Assembly (NCBI GenBank): GCA_937886445.1 | Contig: CALGBY010000048.1 | Span: 26,319 to 90,318, forward strand | Reading direction: 5' to 3' | DNA: 64,000 nucleotides | Source of the DNA: an uncultured Clostridia bacterium | Lineage (GTDB): Bacteria; Bacillota; Clostridia; Christensenellales; Aristaeellaceae | In this document: positions 44,399-52,766 of the stretch, one piece after another | Position numbering within the stretch: the first letter of the stretch is position 1 | Layout: each line of letters opens with the position of its first letter | Translations under genes and position numbers: made by a program | Notes under the pieces: generated by a model | Told to the model about the DNA's origin: nothing | Seen by the model: the letters and a program-made list of their open reading frames with translations, nothing else | Database searches by the model: none

Positions 44399-45208
44399 AT
44401 GGAAAACATTCTGTCTACCATCGGTTCCTGGGTTGCCAGCACCGGGCTGAAGATCGTTATCGCGGTCATCGTTCTGCTGGTGTCCTTCCGCGTCATCAAC
44501 TGGGCCAGCAAGAAGCTGATCGGCAAGCTTGAAAAATCAAGCAAGTTGGACACCACGCTCACCCGTACGCTGGGCTATGTGATCAAGATCATCCTCAAGG
44601 TGCTGGTAGTGGTATGCCTGATCGGTTATCTCGGTATCGAGACCAGCGGCATCTCCGCCCTGATCGCTTCTCTGGGTGTGGCCGTAGGCCTGGCCGTCAA
44701 CGGCACGCTGAGCAATCTGGCCGGCGGCTTCATGATCCTGATCACCCGCCCCTTCAAGATCGGCGACTATATCTCCGCTCAGGGCAATGAAGGCTTTGTG
44801 CAGGATATCCACATCTGCACCACCAAGATCCTCACGATCGACAACAAAACCGTCTATCTTCCCAACTCCGCGCTTTCTACCGGTGTGATCGTAAACTTCT
44901 CCGATCAGGAACTGCGCCGTGTGGATCTGGACTTCTCCGTGGCCGGCAATGATCCCGCTCTTGTGCGCGAGACGCTGCTCAAGGTATGCGATAATGAAAA
45001 GCTGGTCCTCAAGGATCCCGCTCCCTTCGCCCGCGTGACCGATTACGGCGCCGGCAACGGTGTAAAGATGACGATGCGCGCCTGGTGCAAGTCTTCCGAA
45101 TACTGGGATACCTATTTCGCGCTGCTGGACGATGTGCAGAAGGCCTTTGAAGCCAAGGGCATCGTGGTTCCCTTCAACCAGCTGGATGTACATATCAAAA
45201 ATAACTGA
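44399..45208 (+). CDS. mscS: Small-conductance mechanosensitive channel (MscS)
   Basis: A 269-residue channel with three membrane spans: TM1 about 12-34, TM2 about 55-78, and the pore-lining TM3 about 82-108 with alternating Gly/Ala (SGISALIASLGVAVGLAVNG). The MscS beta-domain signature follows: NLAGGFMILITRPFKIGDYI. The C-terminal cytoplasmic vestibule is complete (VPFNQLDVHIKNN at the end). It opens under membrane tension to release solutes after osmotic downshock. ATG 44399 follows CGGAGG, with its own promoter and terminator, so it is monocistronic. Confidence 0.95.
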   Translation: MENILSTIGSWVASTGLKIVIAVIVLLVSFRVINWASKKLIGKLEKSSKLDTTLTRTLGYVIKIILKVLVVVCLIGYLGIETSGISALIASLGVAVGLAVNGTLSNLAGGFMILITRPFKIGDYISAQGNEGFVQDIHICTTKILTIDNKTVYLPNSALSTGVIVNFSDQELRRVDLDFSVAGNDPALVRETLLKVCDNEKLVLKDPAPFARVTDYGAGNGVKMTMRAWCKSSEYWDTYFALLDDVQKAFEAKGIVVPFNQLDVHIKNN

Positions 45209-45240
45209 ACCGTCCTCCTGAACGGATAACGGTCCATCCG

Positions 45241-45270
45241 CGCCCCCGGAGCTTTCCGGGGGCGTTTTTT
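45241..45270 (+). terminator. Rho-independent terminator of mscS
   Basis: CGCCCCCGG (45241-45249) pairs with CCGGGGGCG (45256-45264), followed by six T residues. Confidence 0.93.
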
Positions 45271-45390
45271 CAACTGATTCGCCGACAGAAATTGAAGCTT
45301 ACGGATGGCCGGTTTTCAGACAGCGCACGGTGCATCTTCCCGTCGCCGGTCATAAACGACGTCCGGACGGATTTTTCAATTGTGCGAAAA
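45271..45390. repeat. Diverged copy of the composite intergenic repeat
   Basis: TTTTTCAACTGATTCGC, AGAAATTGA, TTACGGATG, then TTTTCAGACAGCGCACGGTGCATCTTCC and GGTCATAAA follow the same order as in the element at 49240-49460. The outer palindromic ends are not preserved. It lies between the mscS terminator and the AT-rich decayed patch. Confidence 0.55.
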
Positions 45391-45400
45391 AAATTATACC

Positions 45401-46106
45401 TTATCGTAATCTTCTGTAATACTCTTTGCTATCATCATGCTTTAGTTGCGCAGTCGCTGTGAAGACTTTGCCTACCATATTTGCAACAGCATGTGTCTTG
45501 CGATCGTATAGGCTCTCTGCAGCACCATCGCTCATTAGGCAAAAACCATCTATTTTGTCTGTTTTGTCTCTATAAAGGCGAAAATCGGATAAAGCGTCAG
45601 GCAATGTCACGAAAGTCGTCGAATTGGCAAACTCACCATTGCTTGGAAGAGATACTGCTTTTAGTTTCTCATCTCCGCGACAGCAAATAACCCCATCTCC
45701 AATATGGCCTACTAAACACGTGGAACCTTTTACGGCAGCAAATAGCAATGTGCATGCTAACAATGATAGTTCCCAATGCGTATCATCAATGATTTTTGAT
45801 AAGGCAGTAAGAATGTTATTAAGAATACACGTCTTCACTTCTACCACATTCGTTGTATTAATAATGGAATCGAAGTTTTTAGAAATGAAATCACATGTTA
45901 CTTCAGTTGCTCGCTCTGCACCAATCTCTGAATGAGATGCGCTACCTGCTCCATCTGCGAGCGCAATAACAAATGCTCCTCCAAATGAAGTGTGATATAC
46001 CTTTTCCTGGCAAGGCGATTTTTTCAATGTGCGAACGCCCTTGAGCGGCATACCCCTGCATAGTCCAAGCTTGTTTCCAATTATCGACTGAACCCGGCAA
46101 ACTCAC
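45401..46106 (-). pseudogene. PP2C-type protein phosphatase, frameshifted
   Basis: The reading frame is broken at a run of six A/T pairs (46019-46024). Upstream, from GTG 46106, one frame gives SLPGSVDNWKQAWTMQGYAAQGRSHIEK. Downstream another frame continues SPCQEKVYHTSFGGAFVIALADGAG. Removing one base joins them into a normal PP2C_2 start. Motifs present are ALADGAGSASHSEIGAERAT (metal-binding Asp and Gly), VGHIGDGVICC, FCLMSDGAAESL and a final HDDS. The C terminus is short. The gene is AT-rich compared with its neighbours, suggesting transfer. It could be a pseudogene, a sequencing error in a homopolymer, or a gene rescued by slippage. Confidence 0.75.
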
Positions 46107-46107
46107 T

Positions 46108-46269
46108 TTATTCACCTTCAAATACCCAGTGTATCCTCGTTCCGTAATCGATAGACTTGTATCCGTAAACGGGCATTTGTGGACATGTTTCCGTATACGA
46201 GGAAAATTTCCCGGATATCCATCCGGCTTTGTCTCCGACTGCAACAGTGCACCAGCCGTTTTCAGTCAT
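46108..46269 (-). pseudogene. Remnant of an SH3-like domain protein
   Basis: An open frame of 53 codons from ATG 46269 reads MTENGWCTVAVGDKAGWISG..., with the NGW...V...GKAGW(I/V)S pattern of an SH3b domain. It starts directly after the terminator of the neighbouring peptidase gene, lacks a ribosome-binding site, and ends two bases before the PP2C region. This looks like the C-terminal end of a larger SH3b protein whose front was deleted. Confidence 0.5.
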
Positions 46270-46279
46270 AATAACAAAA

Positions 46280-46303
46280 CAAAAAACCGCCCCGCGAGGC
46301 GGT
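46280..46303 (-). terminator. Terminator of the M42 peptidase operon
   Basis: On the minus strand ACCGCC (46303-46298) pairs with GGCGGT (46291-46286), then a T-run. Confidence 0.88.
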
Positions 46304-46336
46304 AAAAAACATCAGCTGAAACGGTTCGGGACTCTG

Positions 46337-47359
46337 TTACGCTTTTTCAACATACGCGCGCAGCAGTTCCCAGGTGTTCCGTATTCCGTCTGTATGCGTG
46401 CGTTCATAGCCATGGCTGGCGAATACGCCCGGGCCGATCAAAGCAAAGCGAACATCATTGCCCGCGCGAAGGGCGGTGGCGCAGTCTGACGAGTAGCCGG
46501 GATACACATCCACGGCATAGCTGAGGCCGTTCTCTTCAGCAAGCTCCACAAGCTCACTCACAAAGGAATAGTCATAGGGGCCGGCGCTGTCCTTGGCGCA
46601 AATGGATACCATCGTTTCGTCACAGGCAAGGTCATCCCCCACGCAGCCCATATCGCAGGCAAGGATCTCGCTGATCCCGTCCTCCAGCTTCATGCTGGCG
46701 CCGTGACCGACCTCCTCGTATACGCTGAACAGCAGGGTAACGCGCTTTTTAAGCTTCACCTTTCCTTCACTGACCGCCCTGGCCAGCGCGAGCAGCACGC
46801 CGGAGGAAGCCTTATCATCCAGATGGCGGCTCTTGAGATACCCGGAGGGAGTAAGCACGGTGCGCGGATCCCACGCGATATAGCAGCCCGTAGTGATGCC
46901 CAGCTTTTTCACATCCTCAGCGGACCGAACCTTTTCATCCAGCACCACCTCAAGCGTCTCTTCCTTGCGTTCGTCCGCACCCATGCCGGAAAAAACATGC
47001 TGACTGGCCTTGATATGCTGTACCGTACCGGAATAGCTTCTGCCGTCCCGGGTAAACACGGTGCAGTTTTCCGTTTCCACGGTGGCATCCTGCCAGCCGC
47101 CGATATGCGTATAGCGCAGCCTGCCGTTCGCCTTTACGGAGCGCACCATCGCCCCCAGTGTATCCACGTGGGAAGCGATCAGCAAGCCCTTCCCTTCGCC
47201 GCCGATGGAGCACATCACGGCGCCCTTCACGGTGCGTACGGGATGAAAGCCCATTTCCTGCAGCGTGCACATCAGATGATCGGTCACGCCCCGGGTATAC
47301 CCCGTGGGAGAAGGTATGGACAGCAGCTTCATGATCTGCCCGACGGCATATTCAGTCAT
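46337..47359 (-). CDS. M42-family metallo-aminopeptidase
   Basis: A 340-residue cytoplasmic peptidase. The dinuclear-metal ligands are visible: His in ASHVDTLGAMV, the bridging Asp in SRHLDDKASSG, Glu-Glu in VYEEVGHGAS (catalytic Glu and ligand), Asp in LACDMGCVGDD and His in YERTHTDG. M42 enzymes form large tetrahedral particles that trim short peptides from the N terminus; some relatives are annotated as glutamyl or leucyl aminopeptidase. It starts 14 bases after the F420-ligase-like gene, so the two share one transcript. Confidence 0.92.
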   Translation of the reverse strand: MTEYAVGQIMKLLSIPSPTGYTRGVTDHLMCTLQEMGFHPVRTVKGAVMCSIGGEGKGLLIASHVDTLGAMVRSVKANGRLRYTHIGGWQDATVETENCTVFTRDGRSYSGTVQHIKASQHVFSGMGADERKEETLEVVLDEKVRSAEDVKKLGITTGCYIAWDPRTVLTPSGYLKSRHLDDKASSGVLLALARAVSEGKVKLKKRVTLLFSVYEEVGHGASMKLEDGISEILACDMGCVGDDLACDETMVSICAKDSAGPYDYSFVSELVELAEENGLSYAVDVYPGYSSDCATALRAGNDVRFALIGPGVFASHGYERTHTDGIRNTWELLRAYVEKA

Positions 47360-47373
47360 CGTACGGCCCTCCC

Positions 47374-48123
47374 TTATTTTTTGATGGGGCGGATCAGGAT
47401 GAACGGCGTCAGCTCGTCTCCCTGCCCGGAGGGATTATCCTTCATCGCGTCCTGGATCTGGTCATCGGTAAGCGGGAAATGGGTGCCCTTGCCCAGCTGG
47501 TTCTGATCAAAATCATTGGCGTCCATTACCACAGTGGGCACACCGGTCTCTTTTTCCAGCGCGTCGCACAGTTCCCTCGGATGCTCGGGATTGATCACGC
47601 CCATATTGTGGTAGATATCAAAGCTGGAATCGGGATAGAAGCCGTCGATGCCGGCCACATCATGCCCGCAGATCTTATAGAACAGGCCCTTCACGCCGAA
47701 GGGACGCGTAACGGCGGAGATGAACGCGGCAAACAGCACGCGCGGCAGACCGCAGATCTCGATCACAAGCTGCATCTTGTATTCACTGTGCATGCCGATG
47801 CCGGTAGAGTTATGCCCGGCAAACGGTGCGAGATGCCTTGCCCACCAGCCGGGATGGGTATCCTCCAGCGTGCGCACATTGCCGGTGCACATGGCCATTA
47901 CCTTGGCGGTAAAGGAAAGGCAGTCCCCTTTCTGAAAGATCGGCAGCACATACCGGCGCACCAGTTCCGCCTGGCTCTCATTGGGCTGCACAAAATGGGT
48001 GTGGATGGCAAAACGGCGGTAGCTCATACCGTCGCGCCCCTCGATCACGCCCCGGTCAAAATATTCAACGCCGTTTTCCTCTCGGCGCTGCTCATCCTTG
48101 TTGCGGTTATGTTCACTGCTCAT
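47374..48123 (-). CDS. F420-0:gamma-glutamyl ligase-like protein (CofE family)
   Basis: A 249-residue protein starting at ATG 48123 (GGAGG six bases upstream). It shows a CofE-like arrangement: VLPIFQKGDCLSFTAKVMAMCTG near residue 60-80, a central GHDVAGIDGFYPDSS region and VVMDANDFDQNQLGKG near the end, matching the VVDANDxNxxxLG motif of F420:gamma-glutamyl ligases. Classic CofE adds glutamates to coenzyme F420. No other F420 genes are seen here, and Clostridia usually lack F420, so this is probably a family member acting on another substrate, possibly a peptide or folate-type compound. Transcribed with the M42 peptidase. Confidence 0.7.
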   Translation of the reverse strand: MSSEHNRNKDEQRREENGVEYFDRGVIEGRDGMSYRRFAIHTHFVQPNESQAELVRRYVLPIFQKGDCLSFTAKVMAMCTGNVRTLEDTHPGWWARHLAPFAGHNSTGIGMHSEYKMQLVIEICGLPRVLFAAFISAVTRPFGVKGLFYKICGHDVAGIDGFYPDSSFDIYHNMGVINPEHPRELCDALEKETGVPTVVMDANDFDQNQLGKGTHFPLTDDQIQDAMKDNPSGQGDELTPFILIRPIKK

Positions 48124-48158
48124 AGTCTGCCTCCGTGTTTCATTTCGGATCCATGTAT

Positions 48159-48187
48159 ATTTTACTCTTTTCATTTCCGCTTGTCAA
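48159..48187 (-). promoter_or_regulatory. Promoter of the CofE-like/M42 operon
   Basis: TTGACA (48187-48182), 17-base spacer, TAAAAT (48164-48159) on the minus strand. Confidence 0.8.
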
Positions 48188-48276
48188 AGAAAACACTGCT
48201 CTCCGGAAAGGCTTTTTCCGCCATATTTTTGAAAAGCTCACAGCCCGGCCGGATCCCGGCCGCGATCTCCGCCCGC

Positions 48277-49161
48277 TTAATCCTTCCCTGCCCGGGTCAC
48301 AAAAAAGAGGCTGACAAGGATCACCGCGCCGCCCGCGATCTGAAGCCAGGTCACGCGGTCTCCCAGCAGCAGCGCGCCGCCCGCCATGGCAGCCACGGGG
48401 TTCAGGTTGAGAAAGATAGCGGTCTTCGCGGGTGAAAGCAAAGCGATCGAGCGGTTATACAGGATATAGCACACAGCCGAACAGCCGACGCCCAGAAACA
48501 GGCAGGCGTAAAGCCACGCGGATACACTGAGCGACTTGACTGCCACCTGCTCTGTAAAGCAGAACGGGACAAGCGTGAAAAGCGAAAACACGCTCTGCCA
48601 GCAGGTAACGGTCAGACAGGGCAGGCGGGCAAGCAGCCGGTCTGTGATCTGGGAATAGAGCACCCAGCAGAGACATGCCCCCAGCATGAACAGTATCCCC
48701 TTCGCGGTATCCTGTTCATTGCCGGAGGAAACCACCATATATACGCCCGCGGCGGATACGGCGCAGCCGATCCAGTTGACCGCCGACGGCCTTTTCTTTT
48801 TGAAAAGTACATCCCACAGCAGCGTCAGTACGGGGATCAGGGCAATGATCAGCGAGGCGGTCGCGGAGGAGCAGCCCTTCAGCCCGTTCAGCTCAAACCA
48901 GAAATAGACCGTCACACCCAGCACCGCCGAAAGCAGCAGCCCGGGCACATCCCTCCGGGTGATCTTCAATCTTTCACCCGAAAGCAGCGCGACCGGTATC
49001 AAAAACAGCGAAGCCGTAAGAAAACGCACCGTGATAAGAAAAAACGGCTGCATGCCGCTTTCCATACAGTGTCTTGAGGCAATAAAGGACAACCCCCACA
49101 TGATATTCACCACCACGGCACCCAGCGCCGCGCCGGTCTGCCCGCTCAGTATCCTCTTCAT
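48277..49161 (-). CDS. DMT-superfamily (EamA) transporter
   Basis: A 294-residue protein with ten hydrophobic spans in two EamA repeats: the first begins LGAVVVNIMWGLSFIASR, the second around GILFMLGACLCWVLYSQI. Signature features include FWFELNGLKGCSSATASLIIALIPVLT and YNRSIALLSPAKTAIFLNLNPVAAM. EamA carriers usually export amino acids or metabolites; the substrate is unknown. I chose ATG 49161, after GGAGG, rather than an earlier in-frame ATG that would add 28 polar residues before the first span. Confidence 0.87.
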   Translation of the reverse strand: MKRILSGQTGAALGAVVVNIMWGLSFIASRHCMESGMQPFFLITVRFLTASLFLIPVALLSGERLKITRRDVPGLLLSAVLGVTVYFWFELNGLKGCSSATASLIIALIPVLTLLWDVLFKKKRPSAVNWIGCAVSAAGVYMVVSSGNEQDTAKGILFMLGACLCWVLYSQITDRLLARLPCLTVTCWQSVFSLFTLVPFCFTEQVAVKSLSVSAWLYACLFLGVGCSAVCYILYNRSIALLSPAKTAIFLNLNPVAAMAGGALLLGDRVTWLQIAGGAVILVSLFFVTRAGKD

Positions 49162-49239
49162 CGCCGTTTCTTCCTCCCGCCCGGCTATTATATGCTCTCC
49201 GCGTACCGTGAGCAAGTTTTTTCCCCGTATTTTGCTTTG

Positions 49240-49460
49240 GGGCAATACCGCATAAATGAATCAGTGCGATGGCGAGTGAATTTTTCAACAGATTCGCTTG
49301 CAGAAATTGAGGATTTACCGGATGTCAGCTTGAAGATCGTGTACAGCCGATCTTCAAACAGCCCGATGGTGCTTCATCCGGAGGGCAGGACATAAATCGA
49401 AATTTCCGCAAGATGAAGAAGGCACCGTTCTGCGTGCTGACGAATTGCGCGGTATTGCCC
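49240..49460. repeat. Palindromic repeat element with 12-bp terminal inverted repeats and a nested repeat
   Basis: GGGCAATACCGC (49240-49251) is the exact inverse of GCGGTATTGCCC (49449-49460). Inside, the arms (CGAGTGAATTTTTCAACAG, GCAGAAATTGAGGATTTACCGGATG on one side, ATAAATCGAAATTTCCGCAAGATG on the other) match the element at 21598-21760. Between them lies about 66 bp (49329-49394) matching the tandem unit of 63779-64000. Non-coding. With the promoter at 49503 it fills the 421-base gap between the DMT and GH120 genes. Confidence 0.7.
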
Positions 49461-49502
49461 TTGTACATTTCTATCATTTCATGGTAAAAACAAACATACC
49501 GC

Positions 49503-49531
49503 TTGCGGATTCACACGGATTCCTTTACAAT
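49503..49531 (+). promoter_or_regulatory. Promoter of the GH120 gene
   Basis: TTGCGG (49503-49508), 17-base spacer, TACAAT (49526-49531), 51 bases before the ATG. Confidence 0.65.
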
Positions 49532-49582
49532 AGAAGTAATAAGATCAAACCCGCGAAGCGGGATCACATTCAGGAGGAAAAA

Positions 49583-51571
49583 ATGCAGTATTATGTAGAC
49601 GCGAATGCCCCCTTTGAAGGAAACGGCAGCAAAGAGACCCCCTTCCGCCGCATCAATGAAGCGGCAAAGATCGCTCTTCCCGGCGATACAGTCAATGTAC
49701 TGCCCGGTATCTACAGGGAATATGTATGCCCCGTACACGCGGGCACCGGGGAACAGCGGATCGTTTACCGCTCCGTGGAAAAGCTTGGGGCAAAGATCAC
49801 CGGCGCGGAGCTGCTTACCGGCTGGAAAAAGGAAGAAGACGGCGTATGGAGCGCGAGGATCAAAAACACGATCTTCGGCAGCTATAATCCGTATACCACA
49901 TTCGTTTGCGGCGACTGGTATTTTGCCCCCACCGTACGTCATACCGGCAGCGTCTTCCTTGACGATAAAATGATGTATGAAACCGTCACCCGCGAGGAAT
50001 GCGCCGAGGGAAAGGAAGACCCCTGCGCGTGGAACGCCGAGGAATCCACCTGGAAATGGTATACCGAGCAGGACGGGGATGAGACCGTGATCTATGCCAA
50101 TTTCCATGATCTGGACCCCAATACGCACAAGGTGGAGCTGACCGTGCGCCGCAACTGCTTCATGCCCCGTGAAAACGGCATCGGCTATATCACGGTAAGC
50201 GGCTTTGATATCAATAAGGCCGCCACCACCTGGGCCCCTCCCGCCGCCTATCAGGACGGCATGATCGGCCCGCACTGGTCCAAAGGCTGGATCATTGAGG
50301 ACTGCGAGGTATGGGGAAGCCGCTGCTGCGGCATCTCTCTGGGCAAATACCGCGATGAAGAAAATGACATGTACTTCTACACGAAGCATGTCAAGAGCCC
50401 CACTCAGATGGAGCGCGACGCGGTATGCCGCGGGCAGTACCACGGCTGGCTCAAGGAAAAAGTGGGAAGCCACATCATCCGCCGCTGCCATGTGCATCAC
50501 TGCGAGCAGACCGGTATCGTAGGCCGTATGGGCGGCGTATTTTCAGTGATCGAGGATTGCCATATCCACCACATCTGCAATTCCCAGCAGCTCGGCGGCG
50601 CCGAGACAGCCGGCATCAAGCTGCACGCCGCCATTGATGTGACCATCCGCCGCAACCACATCCACAACTGCATCATGGGCGTATGGCTGGACTGGGAAGC
50701 TCAGGGGGCCCGCATCACGCAGAACCTGCTGCATGACAACCAGCGTCCCGAAGGCCGTCTGCCCGCACGCGGAGCCATGTTCAGCAACGACATTTTCATC
50801 GAGGTAGGCCACGGACCCACGCTGATAGACAACAATGTGATGCTGAGCAAAACCGGCCTCGCGATGCCCAGCGAAGGCATTGCCTGTGTGCATAACCTGA
50901 TGTGCGGCTCCTTCGTGCTGATCAATTCCGGTGTGGACAGCATCGTGAACGGGCAGCGCGAGCCCCGCTACACCCCCTACCATATCCGCCATCGCACGGA
51001 AGTGGCCGGCTTTATGACCATTCTGCACGGCGATGACCGCATCTACAATAACATCTTCGTTCAGAAATACCCGGTGACCGACCCCGAAAAGCTGCCCACC
51101 GCCAATGACTATGAAGCCGCGGGCACCGCTCCCTTTGATATCTTCCCCTCCTATGATGAATGGATCAGCCATTTCATGATGGGTGAGGAGCCCAACATGG
51201 GCGCGCTGGCTCAGTATCATTTCGGTCACCTGCCCGTGTGGGTAGAGGGCAACGCCTATTTCGGCGGCGCCACCGTAAGCAAGCACGAGAAAAACGGCAG
51301 CGTGTACGCTCAGGCGCCGGAGCTTGCCCTTAAGGAAGAGGACGGCGTATGGACACTTGAGACCGATCTTTATTCCTGCCTGAAGGACCGTAAGGACGGC
51401 ATCATCACAACGGATACCCTCGGAAAAGCCTTTGAGCCTGAGGAGCGTTTTGAAAATACCGATGGGACCGATATCATATTTGATACCGACTACAGCGGAG
51501 CGCACCACGAGGGTACCTCCTGTCTGCCCGGCCCGTTCGCCAACGGCGCCTGCAGGATCCGCGTAAAGTAA
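49583..51571 (+). CDS. GH120-type beta-xylosidase (right-handed parallel beta-helix)
   Basis: A 662-residue protein without signal peptide, so likely cytoplasmic. It starts at ATG 49583 with AGGAGG upstream. Its sequence follows the GH120 beta-xylosidase of Thermoanaerobacterium: GNGSKETPFRRINEAA at the start, IYANF, NCFMPRENGIGYITV, AATTWAPPAAYQDG, GLGWSKGWIIED-like WSKGWIIEDCEVWG, AGIKLHAAIDV, and WLDWEAQGARI plus DIFIEVGHGP, which hold the catalytic Asp and Glu in that family. It would release xylose from short xylo-oligosaccharides brought in by a transporter. The adjacent ABC importer and sensor genes support a xyloside or pentoside role. Confidence 0.87.
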   Translation: MQYYVDANAPFEGNGSKETPFRRINEAAKIALPGDTVNVLPGIYREYVCPVHAGTGEQRIVYRSVEKLGAKITGAELLTGWKKEEDGVWSARIKNTIFGSYNPYTTFVCGDWYFAPTVRHTGSVFLDDKMMYETVTREECAEGKEDPCAWNAEESTWKWYTEQDGDETVIYANFHDLDPNTHKVELTVRRNCFMPRENGIGYITVSGFDINKAATTWAPPAAYQDGMIGPHWSKGWIIEDCEVWGSRCCGISLGKYRDEENDMYFYTKHVKSPTQMERDAVCRGQYHGWLKEKVGSHIIRRCHVHHCEQTGIVGRMGGVFSVIEDCHIHHICNSQQLGGAETAGIKLHAAIDVTIRRNHIHNCIMGVWLDWEAQGARITQNLLHDNQRPEGRLPARGAMFSNDIFIEVGHGPTLIDNNVMLSKTGLAMPSEGIACVHNLMCGSFVLINSGVDSIVNGQREPRYTPYHIRHRTEVAGFMTILHGDDRIYNNIFVQKYPVTDPEKLPTANDYEAAGTAPFDIFPSYDEWISHFMMGEEPNMGALAQYHFGHLPVWVEGNAYFGGATVSKHEKNGSVYAQAPELALKEEDGVWTLETDLYSCLKDRKDGIITTDTLGKAFEPEERFENTDGTDIIFDTDYSGAHHEGTSCLPGPFANGACRIRVK

Positions 51572-51580
51572 ACTGCTGAA

Positions 51581-51624
51581 TATACCAAATAAAGCACTCC
51601 GGAAGGAGTGCTTTATTTGGTATA
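51581..51624. terminator. Bidirectional terminator
   Basis: A perfect 20-bp stem (51581-51600 with 51605-51624) around a four-base loop, with T/A-rich outer arms. It lies between the convergent GH120 gene and sugar permease gene. Confidence 0.9.
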
Positions 51625-51651
51625 CGGTTTATGTGAACAGATCGGAAAGGG

Positions 51652-52764
51652 TCATTCCTTGGCAGGAGCCTCTCCCCTCTTTTTCGTGCGGGCGCTGCCG
51701 CGCGCGAACAGGATGATGCTCTGCATCACGATAAAGATGCACAGCATGCCGCCGGTGGTGATATTCTGCCACCATTCCCTGCCGCCGTTGCTGATGCCGG
51801 ATACCTGAACGATGTTCTTGATGGTGCTCAGGTTGAGCACACCGAACAGCGTACCCAGCACATTGCCCACACCGCCGGAAAGCATCGTGCCGCCGATAAT
51901 GGAGGAGGCGATCGCGTCCATTTCCATGCCCGCCGCCATGGTCGGGTTTCCGGCTCCCTTGTGCATCAGGTTCACAAAGCCGGCGATCCCGGCCAGCACA
52001 CCGCTGATCACATAGGCCCAGAAACGGGTCATTTTTACATTGCATCCCAGCATCAGCGCGCTTTGCGGGTTTCCGCCGATGGCGTAGAAGTGGCGGCCCA
52101 GACGGGTCCTCTTCAGCATCAGCGCGATAACGATCAACACGATCGCGGCAACGATCACCGTTACCTCCAGCTTGCCGGGGGTAAACACGCGGCCGCCCAG
52201 CTTTTTCACTTCCTCAAAGCCGAACGCATCGATCTCGATCCTGAAATCCTTCAGCTTCATAAACTCAGGCGCCGTCTCGGCGGTAAGGCTGATGCCCTCC
52301 TTGGATACAACGGTCACAAGTCCTCTCGCGAGGAACATGCCGGCCAGAGTGATAATGAAGGGCTGAATATCCAGGAAGCTGATCAGGAAGCCCTGAAAAA
52401 GACCGAACGCGAGGCCGATCCCCAGCGACATCAGGATCGCGACCGCGATATCGCCGCGCGCGTCCAGATATTTTGCACAGCAGATGCTCACCAGCGCGAT
52501 GACCGCGCCGACGGAGATATCGATACCGCCCGTGATCATCACGACCGTAAGGCCGCACGCGACGATGATCAGCGCGGCGTTATTGTTCAGCATGGTCAGA
52601 AAGGTTTGCGGCTTCAGAAACCCGTCTCCGCCGAAGAAGATGATGCCTGCCGTGTACAGGAGCAGAAAGATCCCGATCGCGATAAGAAACAGCAGCTGGG
52701 AATTGGCAATGGGCTCCCGCCGGATCCTGCCTGCGCGGGAAGAAGAATTATTCGCTGCGGACAT
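51652..52764 (-). CDS. Sugar ABC permease (RbsC/YjfF type)
   Basis: A 370-residue BPD_transp_2 permease with about ten spans. Features: GLTVVMITGGIDISVGAVIAL, FGLFQGFLISFLDIQPFIITLAGMFLARG, HFYAIGGNPQSALMLGCNVK and GNVLGTLFGVLN. In sugar importers of the CUT2 class two such subunits form the channel. ATG 52764 follows GGAGG and lies two bases after the stop of the upstream permease. Similarity to the YjfF half of the galactofuranose importer is inferred from the paired-permease layout. Confidence 0.9.
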   Translation of the reverse strand: MSAANNSSSRAGRIRREPIANSQLLFLIAIGIFLLLYTAGIIFFGGDGFLKPQTFLTMLNNNAALIIVACGLTVVMITGGIDISVGAVIALVSICCAKYLDARGDIAVAILMSLGIGLAFGLFQGFLISFLDIQPFIITLAGMFLARGLVTVVSKEGISLTAETAPEFMKLKDFRIEIDAFGFEEVKKLGGRVFTPGKLEVTVIVAAIVLIVIALMLKRTRLGRHFYAIGGNPQSALMLGCNVKMTRFWAYVISGVLAGIAGFVNLMHKGAGNPTMAAGMEMDAIASSIIGGTMLSGGVGNVLGTLFGVLNLSTIKNIVQVSGISNGGREWWQNITTGGMLCIFIVMQSIILFARGSARTKKRGEAPAKE

Positions 52765-52766
52765 AT

